From assembly GCA_000827205.1 (NCBI GenBank), contig KN832555.1, positions 753,536 through 817,535 of the forward strand: DNA of 64,000 bases, given 5' to 3'. This document shows positions 39,581 to 50,563 of the stretch, piece by piece. The position numbers and the translations under genes were made by a program. Position 1 is the stretch's first letter. Every line of letters starts with the position of its first letter. The notes under the pieces are model-generated. The model was given only the letters and a program-made list of their open reading frames with translations, ran no database searches and was not told the DNA's origin. Source of the stretch: Plicaturopsis crispa FD-325 SS-3. Its lineage: Eukaryota; Basidiomycota; Agaricomycetes; Amylocorticiales; Amylocorticiaceae.

Positions 39581-42500
39581 TCAGTGGACACCGTGACCAT
39601 TTACCGTAACATCCCCTTCAGAAGCAGCGAGAATGTCCGTCTGTGCAAGAGCATCTCGCAAAGCTGCTCCAGTGTCGTCGATGGAGTGCAAGAACCGCAG
39701 CAGCTCCCGACAGAGCTGCCAATCCTTCGCGCCGACTGCGTCTTTCAATAAGCGCACGGCATCGCCGTTGTCGTGATCCAGCTGCTCAAGATTATGCAGC
39801 ACAAGGAGGTAGGACCCTGCAGTTTTCAACCGCTGGGTTGCTAAACATGTCTGGGGATACATGGGTCAGAAGCAATTTGAGTTGAGCGATGGTTTTGAAA
39901 TACCTCGAACAGGGTTTTTGGGTTCCCGACGATGTTGAAAAGCCGTCGCCAGCGCGTCATCTCGGTCTTGCGAGCACATCCCACGACTACGTCCAAAGCG
40001 GCATCGAAATGGTCGAGAAACTCGATGACGGTGGGTAGGACTATATCTTGATTTTCCGCGCCGTCATAGTCATCGTCCAGTGTTGCCTCAGATTCAACAA
40101 CAGTATGAAGCAGAATCTCTAGCGCATGTGCAAAGAAGACGAGATGTTGGTAATGGGCAGCAAAAAGAGCCGCCTCCTTGACTTGGTGTAGTTCGAGGTG
40201 ATAGAGTAGAATGTGGTGCAGAAATAGATGGGACTAGTTGTAACTCATTAGAGGCGCAGCCAAGGACAGCAGCACGGGATGACTCACACTGGTGGCATGT
40301 CTGAACATAACAAACGGCAAGTTCATACGTGTGGCAGCTTCATGTTCGGCACCGATGATAATGCCTTTGTCCATGAGGACCGCTAGTGCACCATGTTCAG
40401 GGCATTGACTATGTATTAGTGGCGGGGGGACTCACAGAGTGGGTAGAAGTCAAGTGGTATGTTGACGCTCTCTTTGACGCTTTGCGGCGTCTCCTCGGAG
40501 GCGCCTGCAGGAGGCGCCTCGATGGCGAGAGCGTTCAGCCATACCCTAATCCCTTGTCCGTCGTATCCCCACAAAGAGTTTTCCAGGGCACCAATTCCAC
40601 GAAGATGTATCCAGCAGAATTCGATGCGGTCAGCGAATATTTGCATATCATATTTGACCTCTTGGTTTCCGGACTGTCGCAACTGGCCGTCAGTGTGTGC
40701 GGTAGAGCTGAATACAAGAAACGCACTTTTCGTGGTCGCAGGAGTACTAATTGCCCGCCGACCATCATCAATACAGTAGCGACAGACAGGTCATCCACAG
40801 GATCTCCGATCTCTACGAGAAACAGAGTTATCAGTAACCACACACAACCAAAGCAATGAACGATGAGCGCTCACGTTTCTGAGCACTAGGTATCATCCAA
40901 CTCAACAATCGCACGGCGCTCGGGGCAGCAATGATGCCAGTAAAAGTGATACTTCCGCAGAGGTGCAGTTTTATCGTATCTGCCGTAGGAACGATGAGGT
41001 AATGGTATAATGTGTTGTCCGCGGTGTACACCAGCAAGGAGTTGTCTACCAAGGAGAGGATGACCACGGGTGACGATATGATCTCGCGGTGCAGGACGTT
41101 CTGGTTGCTGAGCTCCAGGTCTCGGGAATATAGTCGAATCTGCCTCAAATGCCATCAGCCAGAGTAAAAATGAACGCCAGAACAAAGCACGCACCTGATA
41201 CGACCGGGAGACTTCAACAGCAGCTATTAGGACGTGGTGGAACCATAACAGCCCACCCTTCACCGAGAAGGCTTGTTGCTGTACCTCGTCTGCGAATATC
41301 TTCCACCGTCCGGACGTGGAGCTATAGTGGATCAGACCACGCCGTCCTGCCACCGCAATCAGGCGGCCGTCGCTGCTGAGAGACGAATATCGGATGGGCC
41401 AATTCGTTGCGAGGTAATTTTGAGGAATCTACGACGACGAAAGCACGGTCGCTGAATACAGCACGGAACATGGACAAGGACACACTGACTTTGATATGTT
41501 GCCAGACGTCAGACTCTGGGTTGATCACACTCATGTCTGGCTGGTCCGCACCGCGGTAAACCAGTGCCCTGTCGTCCATTTGCAAGAATGCATATCGTGT
41601 ATTGTCCTGCGGCACCCGGTCAATGTCCACTCTCATTGCCCGTGAAAATACAGACGCACCGGAGAATGCTGGCCTGTGGTTGCACTCTTTGCAAATGGTA
41701 TAACAAACAATTGCCCTTTGATGTCTTTGCCAACGGTTCAATATGTACCAATAGATCAACCAAGGACTTGGCAAACCTTGGGGAGTAACGTGCGCCAATA
41801 CAACCAGTTCGAAATTTCCAGGGACCCAGAACTGCGTGAAAAGGTTGAGAACCAACAGACGGTGAGAATCTCAGTGGGCTCACCAGATTGAGGATGCCGT
41901 ACATAAAGGCATCTTGGAACCTCAATGATTGAAGCGATATTTATTAGCCATACAGCATTCGAACGACGATGAACATACTTTTCTTCATCCACCACATCCT
42001 CCACGCCAAATCCCCACGCCAGACATCGTCCGCCCACACTGAAAATTGCCCATCCGTGCTCCCATCCGACTGCCAAGACATACCCGTCCGAGCTCCACTC
42101 CATCGAGCACACTGACCCACTTTGCCGATTATAGGGATTCGGTATCGACAAAGCCTGGGCCTTCGGGATGACGCCTTCCTGCGATGGGAAGTTCGTGTAT
42201 TCCACCGAGCCCCTACAAACATATTTCAGCACACGATTCTCTACGACGGGAGTAAATACAACTGTACCCGTGCGTGCCAATAGCGACGAGAGAGAATTTC
42301 GCGTTGATGGCGATTGCTACCGCTCGGCGCGGCTCGTCGTACGGGGGCTGCTCGAGCGGGTTCTCGGGGTCGACCTGCCGCCGCTTCTGCACCCACCGGG
42401 GCGTCTCGAAGTCGTGGATGCATGTCCCTTGCCAGCGGAACTGCGGCTGCGAGCTTGAGCTGTCGAAGGACTCCCTGCCCTTGCCCTTGTAGTCCATGGG

Positions 42501-43563
42501 CCCTGTGGCCTGGAATCTCTAAGAGGGTGGAGTCTATGGTTAATTATGAGGTACTGACCTGGCTGCTCTCCTCCTCCCCTCGTCCAAGATCAGACGTGCT
42601 GGCAGTGGAATTCTCGTGTAACTGGACGAAATATGCGCGTCCGTCGGATGTGATCCATGTCTCGACTCCAGTCATCCTGGAATGCAGTATATGGGAGATG
42701 GTGACTGCACAAATATAGCAGTTAGACGTGTTGATCAGTTGCACATGATGCATTTTCACCCACCGGCCGTATCTACCAGCCATGGAAGTTCGTGATCGTT
42801 CAGTACCCAGGTATCATAGCCGTATGGTGCGGTTCGTTTTCTGGGGGTCTCGTCGTCCGAGTCCTCCGCGCTAGGCCACGGTATGCGCTGTATAGCGGGA
42901 GGGCTTCTCGTCGAGAACATGAGATGGTGTTTCCGAGGCGAAACGCTGATACACACACAAAGTGGGTCAGCTATCAATCAACTGCTCGCTGCACCACCGT
43001 TACGCACCTCAATAAATGGCCTTCCACCCGAACAACGCCCTCGAAGCGTAGACTGACGGATTGAAATGGCAAGGCCTCCCCTGGCCCGGGCAAGAAGCTC
43101 CGCATGGCCCCAGAGCCGGGCGGTGGTACGTTGTACCCAGAATCTGTCGGGGTATATTCCACGGTAACAAGGACGAGGAACGACTCGGCTGTCTGTATGC
43201 ATCGGTGTCATTCGCGGGCGCCCACAGTGCAAGCGGAGTGCGGCGCACCTGTATGATGATCCGCGTCGCATCCTGGGACCACTGCACTTTCAGATTATCT
43301 CCATGTTCCACCAGGGACGTCGGCGTACGCGACAAGAATGCTAGTACTGCAGACGGCTGTTCGAGCCATGTCAGCATTCGAGCCTCCTAAAACCACGCGA
43401 AAGATCATACCCGGACACGCCAGACAGCCACGCCATTCTTCGTGAGTGTGCAGAACAGCGACTTGCGGGGACTGGGCGACAGGCAGAGGACTGGCTCCTG
43501 GGGGATGTTCGGTAACGCCGGTACAGTGCTGAGCTGCCTCGCAGCAGACGTCGGGAAATACAT
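39581..43563 (-). CDS. RIC1: RIC1, subunit of the Ric1-Rgp1 GEF for Ypt6/Rab6
   Basis: ATG at 43563 opens MYFPTSAARQL, followed by LFCTLTKNGVAVWRVR and, after a 54-bp intron, PSAVLAFLSRTPTSLVEHGD. The gene continues through many small exons to the stop at 39581. The N-terminal half is a WD40-like propeller, with VCSMEWSSDGYVLAVGWEHG and WAIFSVGGRCLAWGFGVED as in other RIC1 proteins. The C-terminal RIC1 domain contains HHILLYHLELHQVKEAALFA, HYQHLVFFAHALEILLHTVV, LPTVIEFLDHFDAALDVVVG and MTRWRRLFNIVGNPKTLFE. With Rgp1 it activates Ypt6 at the Golgi for retrograde transport from endosomes. I did not solve every exon border. The overall frame and domain order are complete. A 376-bp gap separates its start from the stop of the PRELI gene upstream on the same strand; nothing else was seen there. 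Confidence 0.92.
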
Positions 43564-43939
43564 CGCACTGCTGGCTGTAAAGAGTACTGGCGAAAGGCTA
43601 CAGACACCAGAGCGTCTATGGGCAGAATGTCGGCGGAATACGCAGTGTCATGAGAGATAATTATGCCGACGCTAGCGATCTGGTGAACGCGTGCATGAAG
43701 CGGCAGGCGAGTCCGCGACGCGATCTCGCCGGTGTGTGTCGCTCCCACATTTTCCTTTCGCTGCTCACACGTCCGCAATCAAGAGCTGGGTACCGAGCGT
43801 CCAGGAAAATATGGATTACTAATGATACACGGATGATGGGCTAAATGCAAGTAACGACGCGACGGAGAGCGGGAAATAGAACACAAGTAAAGCTAGGGAA
43901 TATAAAAAACCTTCAAAGGCTAGGATTGCCGGAAGACTT

Positions 43940-44765
43940 TCAGGAAGGGCGGAACCAGGATTTCAGCCGGGTCAACGGTCCATGTCGCACCGGTGTGCCC
44001 TCGTCTCCCGACGACCCGTGCTGCTCCTCAGCTAGGTCGAGGCGCGGAGACGACTCGGATGTAGGGGCAGCGCCCAAGGTCATTGGCTGTAACCGTGACT
44101 GTCGCAGGAGGCTGAGAATGAGTGAGACACCTTCACGGGACTGCAAACGACAAGGTGAGTCTATTATATCCTATGATCCAAAGGATGTATACGTACCCGC
44201 TGGACGTTCGCCTTGAACCGTGTTAAGCCGTGATTTTCGATTCGCTTGGCGAGTCCCCACCCAAACCCAGAAACGATCCTTGCTTCTGTCGTTTGCAGTG
44301 TTTTGTGCCTGCAACGGCTATATAAGCTAGGCGAGCCTGCACGAAAGCAAAGACGAACATACCCATCATCTGCCTGGCGGAACGACACGGACTCCTCGAC
44401 TTGCATGACTTTGACGTGGTCGAGATTTTTGGTGTGACACTTGACTGTCTTGCCAAAAGGGTCCACCTCGCTTTCCTCCACTACCCATGTCTCTGCCCTG
44501 CTGATGATTCCCTGCGGTGCCCACCGCGGCAGAGCCCCTCGCTTCAAAATGAGCCGGGTCGTCGACAAGGAGCCGGACGGTGTCTGGGTGCGCGAAATGA
44601 CGTCGCAGGAGATGACATGGGACGCGTATGGGTTTGGGTATCGCAGGAAGAAAGCGAGCGACACAATGGACCAGGGATCGCTAGCAAGTGGAAATCAGAC
44701 GATGTAAGTGTGCGAAAAGCGGCCAACACTTACTCGTACACGAAGGATTGCGTGAAGAACTTCAT
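43940..44765 (-). CDS. PRELI/MSF1-domain lipid transfer protein (Ups family)
   Basis: Exons 44765-44734, 44680-44363, 44308-44197 and 44140-43940 give 220 residues. The N-terminus MKFFTQSFVYDDPWSIVSLA is a family hallmark, followed by RYPNPYASHVISCDVISR, RLILKRGALPRWAPQGI and the central LDHVKVMQVEESVSF. The helical end (GLTRFKANVQRSREGVSLIL) closes the PRELI fold. Members sit in the mitochondrial intermembrane space and, with Mdm35, shuttle phosphatidic acid or phosphatidylserine between membranes. Which of Ups1, Ups2 or Ups3 it corresponds to is not decided. It lies upstream of RIC1 on the same strand. The 434 bp on its other side, towards the BSD2-like gene, holds no recognised feature. 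Confidence 0.93.
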
Positions 44766-45199
44766 GTCGAGCGATCCCGGTTGGTATTTAGCGAAAGCTA
44801 CGATTCAATATTGTGCAAAAGAACGGTCGTTTACTGTCGCAAACTCAGAGAGGAGGTGGGGGAAGGAGGATGAGAGGAGAGTCAAGTCTGGGCGCAAGAC
44901 ATGTCGAGGTCTTGGGACTGGATTTCATGCCGCGTCGGATACGTAATGGCCCCTGGGCGTTGGCCGCTTGCCAGAAACATAGCAAACCAGTCAGCATAAA
45001 TTATACAAGGCTGCATCCGCCACGAAATTACATAGAAAACAGGTGTTGATTAGATGGAGAGCAAGCCTTGTCGTCCTCTGTACGCCGCAGAAATGAGATA
45101 TACAAACAGGCAACCAAAAGCAAAGTCCAGATAACCGCAATCAAGAGGTTAGTGGCGAAGGCTTAGATCCAAACACAGAGGGGGAAGGATGAGATGACA

Positions 45200-46697
45200 T
45201 TACAGGAACCCAGCAGCTCTCAAATCTTCCCGCAGCCTCTCCTCACGCGCACGCGCCCTGGCCTCCTGTTCCTCTCTCCGTTGCCGCGTCGCATCGTCCT
45301 CTGGAGGAGCTGCAAGTCCTGGGAAAGCTGCCTCCAAAGTCGCGATCGATCGCTGCATTTGCTCTTGGGCTGCAAGGCTGGTAGGCGCAGTGGCGGCGGC
45401 GCCTGGCTGCTGAGTGCCCAGAATCTTGGACTCCCATCGCTTGACTCGCCAATATCCCAGGACCGAGGTCAGTAGAATGAACCAACCTGCAATATACCGA
45501 GTCAGAAGGTATCGAACAAGAGGCACAATGAAAGAGCTTACCAGCCGTCATGAGGAAAAATGATAGCCATTCCGTCGTTGCGTCCGCTACGAGTTCAGCG
45601 GCTTCATTCTGCTGATCCAAAGTCGTGCTGCCGAATGTGGGAGTTGGTATAGTGCCATTCCAGCCCAGACTTTTCCGGTAAGCTTCCTCCTCTGCTGCGG
45701 TAGCAAACGTAGGTGCGGGCGCTGGTGGTGCACTCTCATCGACGGCGCCCATGTCACCAGTGCGCCACCCGCCGCCCAAGACGCCGTCAGATTTCCCCCT
45801 CCCGCCTAGCGCAAACCCATACTGGATAAGGGTGATGCCAAGGCCTGCGCGCGATCCGCAGCGCGCTGCGTGTGTCGTATGAAGGAGATACGTAAGGAGG
45901 AAGCCGACGAACTGGAATGACACGGAGACGAGTAGGTTCCACGCAAACGAGAACAGGCTTCCTGTAGGAAGGGAGTCGACGAGGATTTCCGAGGGGGACG
46001 AGGGTGCATGGACCGTTGTCTCCCAATATGGCGGGACAGAATCCGCCTGTGCGTGGGCGTACGATGGCGGCGCTTCCGTGCCTACATCTTCGGGCACAAG
46101 ATAGGTCTCGTCGCCTGTCAATTCCGTTCAAGCGCCCGTACACAGCTAGCTAGAGAGAGAAAGCTTACCGTCTTGGATGCGAACTGGCCGTGTAGGCTTG
46201 GCGGTGACGTTAGCGAATACCCCATCGTTGTTCAAGCCGCCGCCCACAGCACCCGCAGGCCGCCGAGGGGGCGCTAATCCCCAGCGCTGTACATAGTGGC
46301 TGGGCAACAGCCCTGCGGCAGTCCTCCCAAGCCACCCTCCACCGGCACCCCTCGCCGTCCCCGCCCGTGCGTCGACATCGAACACATCCGGCACCCGTCC
46401 ATTCGAGTTACCGTATTCGTTCGGCAGCGCACGGTCAGAGGGGCGCGGGGGCGATCCCGGTGGCGGGTAGTCGTAGTCGACGTTCTCGAAGTCGTATGCC
46501 CCTGGGACAGGGGGCGGGAGGTGCGGTGTGGGCGTCGACGTGGATATCGGGTTCAGCGGCTGCGACTCTGTGGCGTCGAGCCCGTCGTCTGAGCGGTTGT
46601 CGTCCTCGTCCTCCTCATCGTCGAAAGCGGCGTCTAATTCAGCGTCAGCGTCGCGGTTTGACCGCGGGTTTGGCAGGGGTGCATAGCGATTTGACAT
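45200..46697 (-). CDS. BSD2: BSD2-like NEDD4-ligase adaptor, three membrane spans
   Basis: Exons 46697-46169, 46114-45542 and 45486-45200 give 462 residues. The N-terminal 190 residues are acidic and Pro-rich. A PPSYAHAQ motif fits the PPxY signal recognised by WW domains of Rsp5/NEDD4 ligases. The membrane part (SLFSFAWNLLVSVSFQFVGF followed by LLTYLLHTTHAARCGSRAGL and GITLIQYGFAL) is the Bsd2/NDFIP signature, with a third span at WLSFFLMTAGWFILLTSVLG. A Glu/Arg-rich coiled end (RQRREEQEARARAREERLRE) follows. Yeast Bsd2 sends transporters such as the manganese transporter Smf1 to the vacuole for degradation. The loop of about 60 residues before span 3 is longer than in yeast. It is divergent from the Mpv17-like gene, with 309 bp between the two starts. 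Confidence 0.9.
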
Positions 46698-47006
46698 GTA
46701 ATCGTAGTATGGGGGTATGAGAGAACGTTATTAGGCGTGTACTAGGAGTGTAGATGGGGGTACTTGAGAAGAATGGAGAAAAACCTAGAACAAGGAACCA
46801 GAGTGCTATCACAGCCGTTGATAGCAGAACCTGAGCGTGGTAGAAATTAGCGGCGCCAAAGTCACAGCCACCGCCGTTCCACTACGCCATCGACCACGAC
46901 ATTTGGGCCTCAATTATACTTAGACTCGGCTTGCATGCAAAAGACTCTGGTAAAACTCTTAGCTAGTGAAGTATCTGCTTTCAAAATTACCGTCTCTCTC
47001 TTGACA
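46698..47006. promoter_or_regulatory. Probable bidirectional promoter, BSD2-like / Mpv17-like
   Basis: The two genes start outward from this 309-bp gap. It contains a short near-duplicate, TGATAGCAGAACC beside TATCACAGCCG, and no TATA box close to either start. Shared control is inferred from the spacing only. Confidence 0.4.
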
Positions 47007-47955
47007 ATGGCTAGTTTTTCTCTAGCTCGCGCATATCAACGTTCCTTTGAAGCCCGTCCCAATGGCACACTCGCAATCGCCGGCGGCTGCCTGAACGCGC
47101 TAGGAGACGGCGTCGCGCAGATAACTCAGAATGTGGTCAGTCGCGTTTACTCCGTTGTATTTGAACACTAGTCTCACGGAATCGCGCGTCAGTTGGCAGA
47201 AGAACACGAAGCCCGTCCTGGGTACGACGCTTTACGCACCCTGCGCTTCTTCGCCTTTGGATTTGCGCTCAGTTGAGTTTCACACGTGTCTATCTGCTAT
47301 CTAGTCGTGCTAAAACGCGTGTGTTAGGTCCTCTTGTTGGCCGCTGGAACCTGTTTCTCGAACACCGTTTTCCGCTGAGGGCCCAGCCAGGAGTAGGCAG
47401 AGTCAGCCTGAGGGCATTAGGGAAACGGCTCGCATGCGATCAAATTGCAATGTGAGTCGGCATTATTGTCTTGATTTGCATTGGCGTCCCTAACGAGAAC
47501 TACAGGGCTCCGCTCGGTGTAAGTCAGCTTTTCGATATGCGGAGAATGCAGTCATTAACATCCCAGTAGATAGCCGTGTTTATTGGCACGATGGGAGTTT
47601 TGGAAGGGAACGACGTGGCTCACATCCGGCAACGATACAGCGACATCTTCTTGCCAGCTCTTCTCACTAACTGGAAAGTATGGCCATTAGCACAGGTATG
47701 CCCTGCTTTTTATAGCTACAAGTAAAACAGACGCTCATATCATCTTCGTACAGCTTGTCAACTTCCGCTATATGCCTCTCGCGTACCGGGTACCGTTCTC
47801 CCAAACGTGCGGCGTCTTCTGGACGGTGTACCTCTCAATTTTGAACTCAAAGTTCGTGCACAACTTTTTTACCACGAAGACGCGTACTCATTCCATATCG
47901 CAGGGAGGACCAGAAACAGGACCGAACTGACGCGATCGCGAAGACGCTCGGATGA
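47007..47955 (+). CDS. SYM1: Mpv17/PMP22-family membrane protein (Sym1-like)
   Basis: Seven exons (47007-47135, 47193-47271, 47328-47451, 47506-47518, 47570-47695, 47754-47851, 47904-47955) give 206 residues. Recognisable family features are WxxYxxxFExRPxxT-like RAYQRSFEARPNGTLAIAGG, LNALGDGVAQ, the RTLRFFAFGFAL span, the GPLVGRWN-type motif (here SPLVGRWNLFLEH), KRLACDQIAMAPLG, NWKVWPLAQLVNFRYMPLAY and FWTVYLSILNSKE. Members are four-span channels of the mitochondrial inner or peroxisomal membrane, needed under metabolic stress in yeast. Exon 4 is only 13 bp. All splice sites are canonical. Confidence 0.95.
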
Positions 47956-48399
47956 GCGTACACCGCAACTAACAACACACGCGAATGCAACACCCCACTC
48001 AACGCCCCCCTTTTCTTGGAATGGACACTCGCAGCAGTTTAAAGGTCGCCACATAAACATTTTATATCCTCTTTAACATCATCCACGAAACATCCCCCGG
48101 TTTCTAGTGTTTATTATTGCATGTCTTTCTAATCTTTTGTAGATAGAGCCATAGCTCTCCATCCTTGTAGCAGTAGCCTACTTATCAGTTATTTTCTCAA
48201 TACACGTTTCCTTTGGATTTTCATGAGCTCTAGTGACGCGCATATGCGATTGAGTCAATTTGAAAGCAGTACAGTACATCGAGAACCAAAAACAAATTAA
48301 AAGGGAGTGTATACATAGGACATGTCTAGAGGGCACCCGGAAATCATGCTTCATAAGTACGTGGGACCTGACCCAGCGTACAGTACAGTCTAGTCGGAA
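47956..48399. other. Convergent 3' intergenic region
   Basis: AT-rich, T-rich runs near 48100-48220 are compatible with 3' ends of the Mpv17-like gene (+) and the receptor-like gene (-). No gene recognised. Confidence 0.5.
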
Positions 48400-49914
48400 T
48401 CAAACGATTTCGACGCTTTTTCTGACGTCAATCGTAACGGGCTTCGGAGGCAGCGGGGGCGGCTGAGACTCAGACCGCCGCCAGAATGTCCAAACGCGGA
48501 GAACATCCTATCGAGAGGTCCGGTCAGACAGGGAGTATTGGCACGGCAAGAACGGATATCGTACCAGTTGGCATCCAAATATCAGGAAAGCAATGACCGG
48601 CACTAGAAGGAAATGGTATGTCAGCCTCGAGAGCAGAGAACCAGCAGAACATGAGCGAACTAACTCAGCGACAGCAGAATACTGGATTCCGACCCCAACG
48701 CGCCCGGAGAACTCGACGTAGCACCCACGCTGTTTGATGTTAGTGCATGCATTGCTCATGCGGGTGGAGTGGTGCTCACATTATCCCGATGATGCAGGTG
48801 AAGGTGAACGCAAGCACGCGGACGGTCATCCAGATCGATGTCTGGCTGTTCTCTGCGCCGTGGTTCCGTAGAGTGATCCAGTTCCGGTACAGCGTGAATC
48901 CAACGTCCGCTGTGAGATCTGTAAGTACGAAGCATGCACAGAGCATTGTAGACACGGACTTTCGAGAGCAACGGTAATGACAAGGATTATGATGCACAGC
49001 ACGGCGGAAACCTGGCCACTGGAATGATATATATCTCGTTAGTGAAGCCTCCCGTGTCAGAGGTGCAAGGCTGAAGCACTTACGGAGTCCCGGAGGAGGC
49101 ATGGCAGTACATGTCACTCGGATTGCGCTGTACCGTGTGTAGGTTCACGATGGAAAACGTGAGTGCCTCCACAAGCACGCCAGCATACACGACGTATGGG
49201 AATATTAGCAGCTAGATAGGATTTGAGTCTTCCGCGCAGGGGTGATCTGAAGCCTAGGACGCACCGCAAGTGTTCGCATGGGTACGCGTTTGGTATCTTC
49301 ATGATTGACAAGGGCTTTCAGGTTACTTCGCAGCTGTACGGGTTAAAATCAGTGAATTATTATTCGACTGAGAAAACGGCAGTAGTACCTGGATGACAAG
49401 TGCAAGGGTAGTGCATGGGGTCCTGATAGTGAGGTCAGCCTCACTTCCAGCTGGATCGCAGGTAGGGGGGACACTTACAAAACCGGCGCTCCATAAATTA
49501 GAGCAGCTTGCACAAGACACAAATCCTTCTGTGGTTCCGGTCCCGTTTGCTGACCTGCCAATGCCCTTCAAATAACGCGCTCGCTGAGTATTTGACGCTA
49601 TAACGGAAGCATATAGTAAAGATGGCTCACAAAAGAGTGTACGAGAATGCCGATATCACCCACGACACGCAGAAGCTGATCCACGTCGAGAACCGGAAGA
49701 GGCGCCGGGTCGCGAGGACGGTGAGGAGGACGATGAGGATCCCCCCGCCCCCGATAAATTGCAGCGCAAGAAAAGCATTCACGACGTGAATGTTTTCTGT
49801 TTCGTCATCTCGTACTGAATGAAACGCGTCAGATAGATTCGGACTCCATTCGGAGACGGTGTATATGGCAGGGTACTCACAAAGCAGCGTCGAGGACAGA
49901 GAAGCGGCCGACAT
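48400..49914 (-). CDS. Multi-span membrane protein, receptor-like, agaricomycete type
   Basis: ATG at 49914 (MSAASLSSTLL) leads, after one intron, into LRDDETENIHVVNAFLALQF. Hydrophobic segments then follow in order: IGGGGILIVLLTVLATRRLF, WISFCVSWVISAFSYTLLF, CLVQAALIYGAPVL with CTTLALVIQ, LLIFPYVVYAGVLVEALTF, VSAVLCIIILVIT, WMTVRVLAFTFTCIIGIM and LVPVIAFLIFGCQL. The sequence ends in a short Pro/Arg-rich cytosolic tail (SQPPPLPPKPVTIDVRKSVE), stop at 48400. About seven spans, a short outside N-terminus and a cytosolic tail resemble a GPCR layout. It does not match the Ste3 pheromone receptor motifs. Proteins of this general type are multiplied in mushroom genomes with no assigned ligand. About eight exons; several borders are approximate. 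Confidence 0.7.
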
Positions 49915-50563
49915 GATCTAATAGCACAACAAATAAACGGGTGTCCTGCACCGAATCACGCAGAGCCGAAGAAAAAGAAAAGTGGGTGCGTGAAAGCTCG
50001 CAGAGCCTGGAGCAGTAGTAGTGAAGGCGAGCGCGTCAGTACTAAAGACTCGACAGAACCGCGAGCTCTTCGGCACTTACTATATAACATATAACATATG
50101 CCATATGCTGTCTGTGCGGTAGTGATACGATCCTCCATCGGGGATAGCGTAGATGGGCGTATCGGCATCCATGTGGGTTTCATGTATCATCCATGGCGAC
50201 CAACACGTAGCCACTGGTAGGACTTGGCAAATTGTAACTTCACCGATGCTTTACTTTGGGTTTTGAGAATGCCGCACGACTCTGAGTAGTGTCAACTACA
50301 CTGGTGCTCAGCTGCACTCAATTTGAATCCGCTGCAGCCGTGGTCCGTGGATATGAAAAACTAAATAGTTTGGACTCTGGAGTGGCGGTACATCAATAAT
50401 GGCCCCGAGATGTCATCATGCAGAGAGCACCTAGTCGGTAAGAACTGTCGGTGGTGGGGCTAGCATAGCCGGGGTCCGATAGATAGATGCGTCTCATTAG
50501 TATAGGTATCAAAACATCATAAGTACAGCGGGTCCGTAAGTGCGCTTGAAGCCGTTACAGGCA
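49915..50563. other. Intergenic region between two - strand membrane genes
   Basis: It contains the promoter of the receptor-like gene and the 3' untranslated part of the permease. A TATATAACATATAACATATG cluster lies near 50079-50100 and is AT-rich. On the - strand it sits about 170 bp upstream of the start at 49914. Nothing coding was recognised. Confidence 0.45.
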
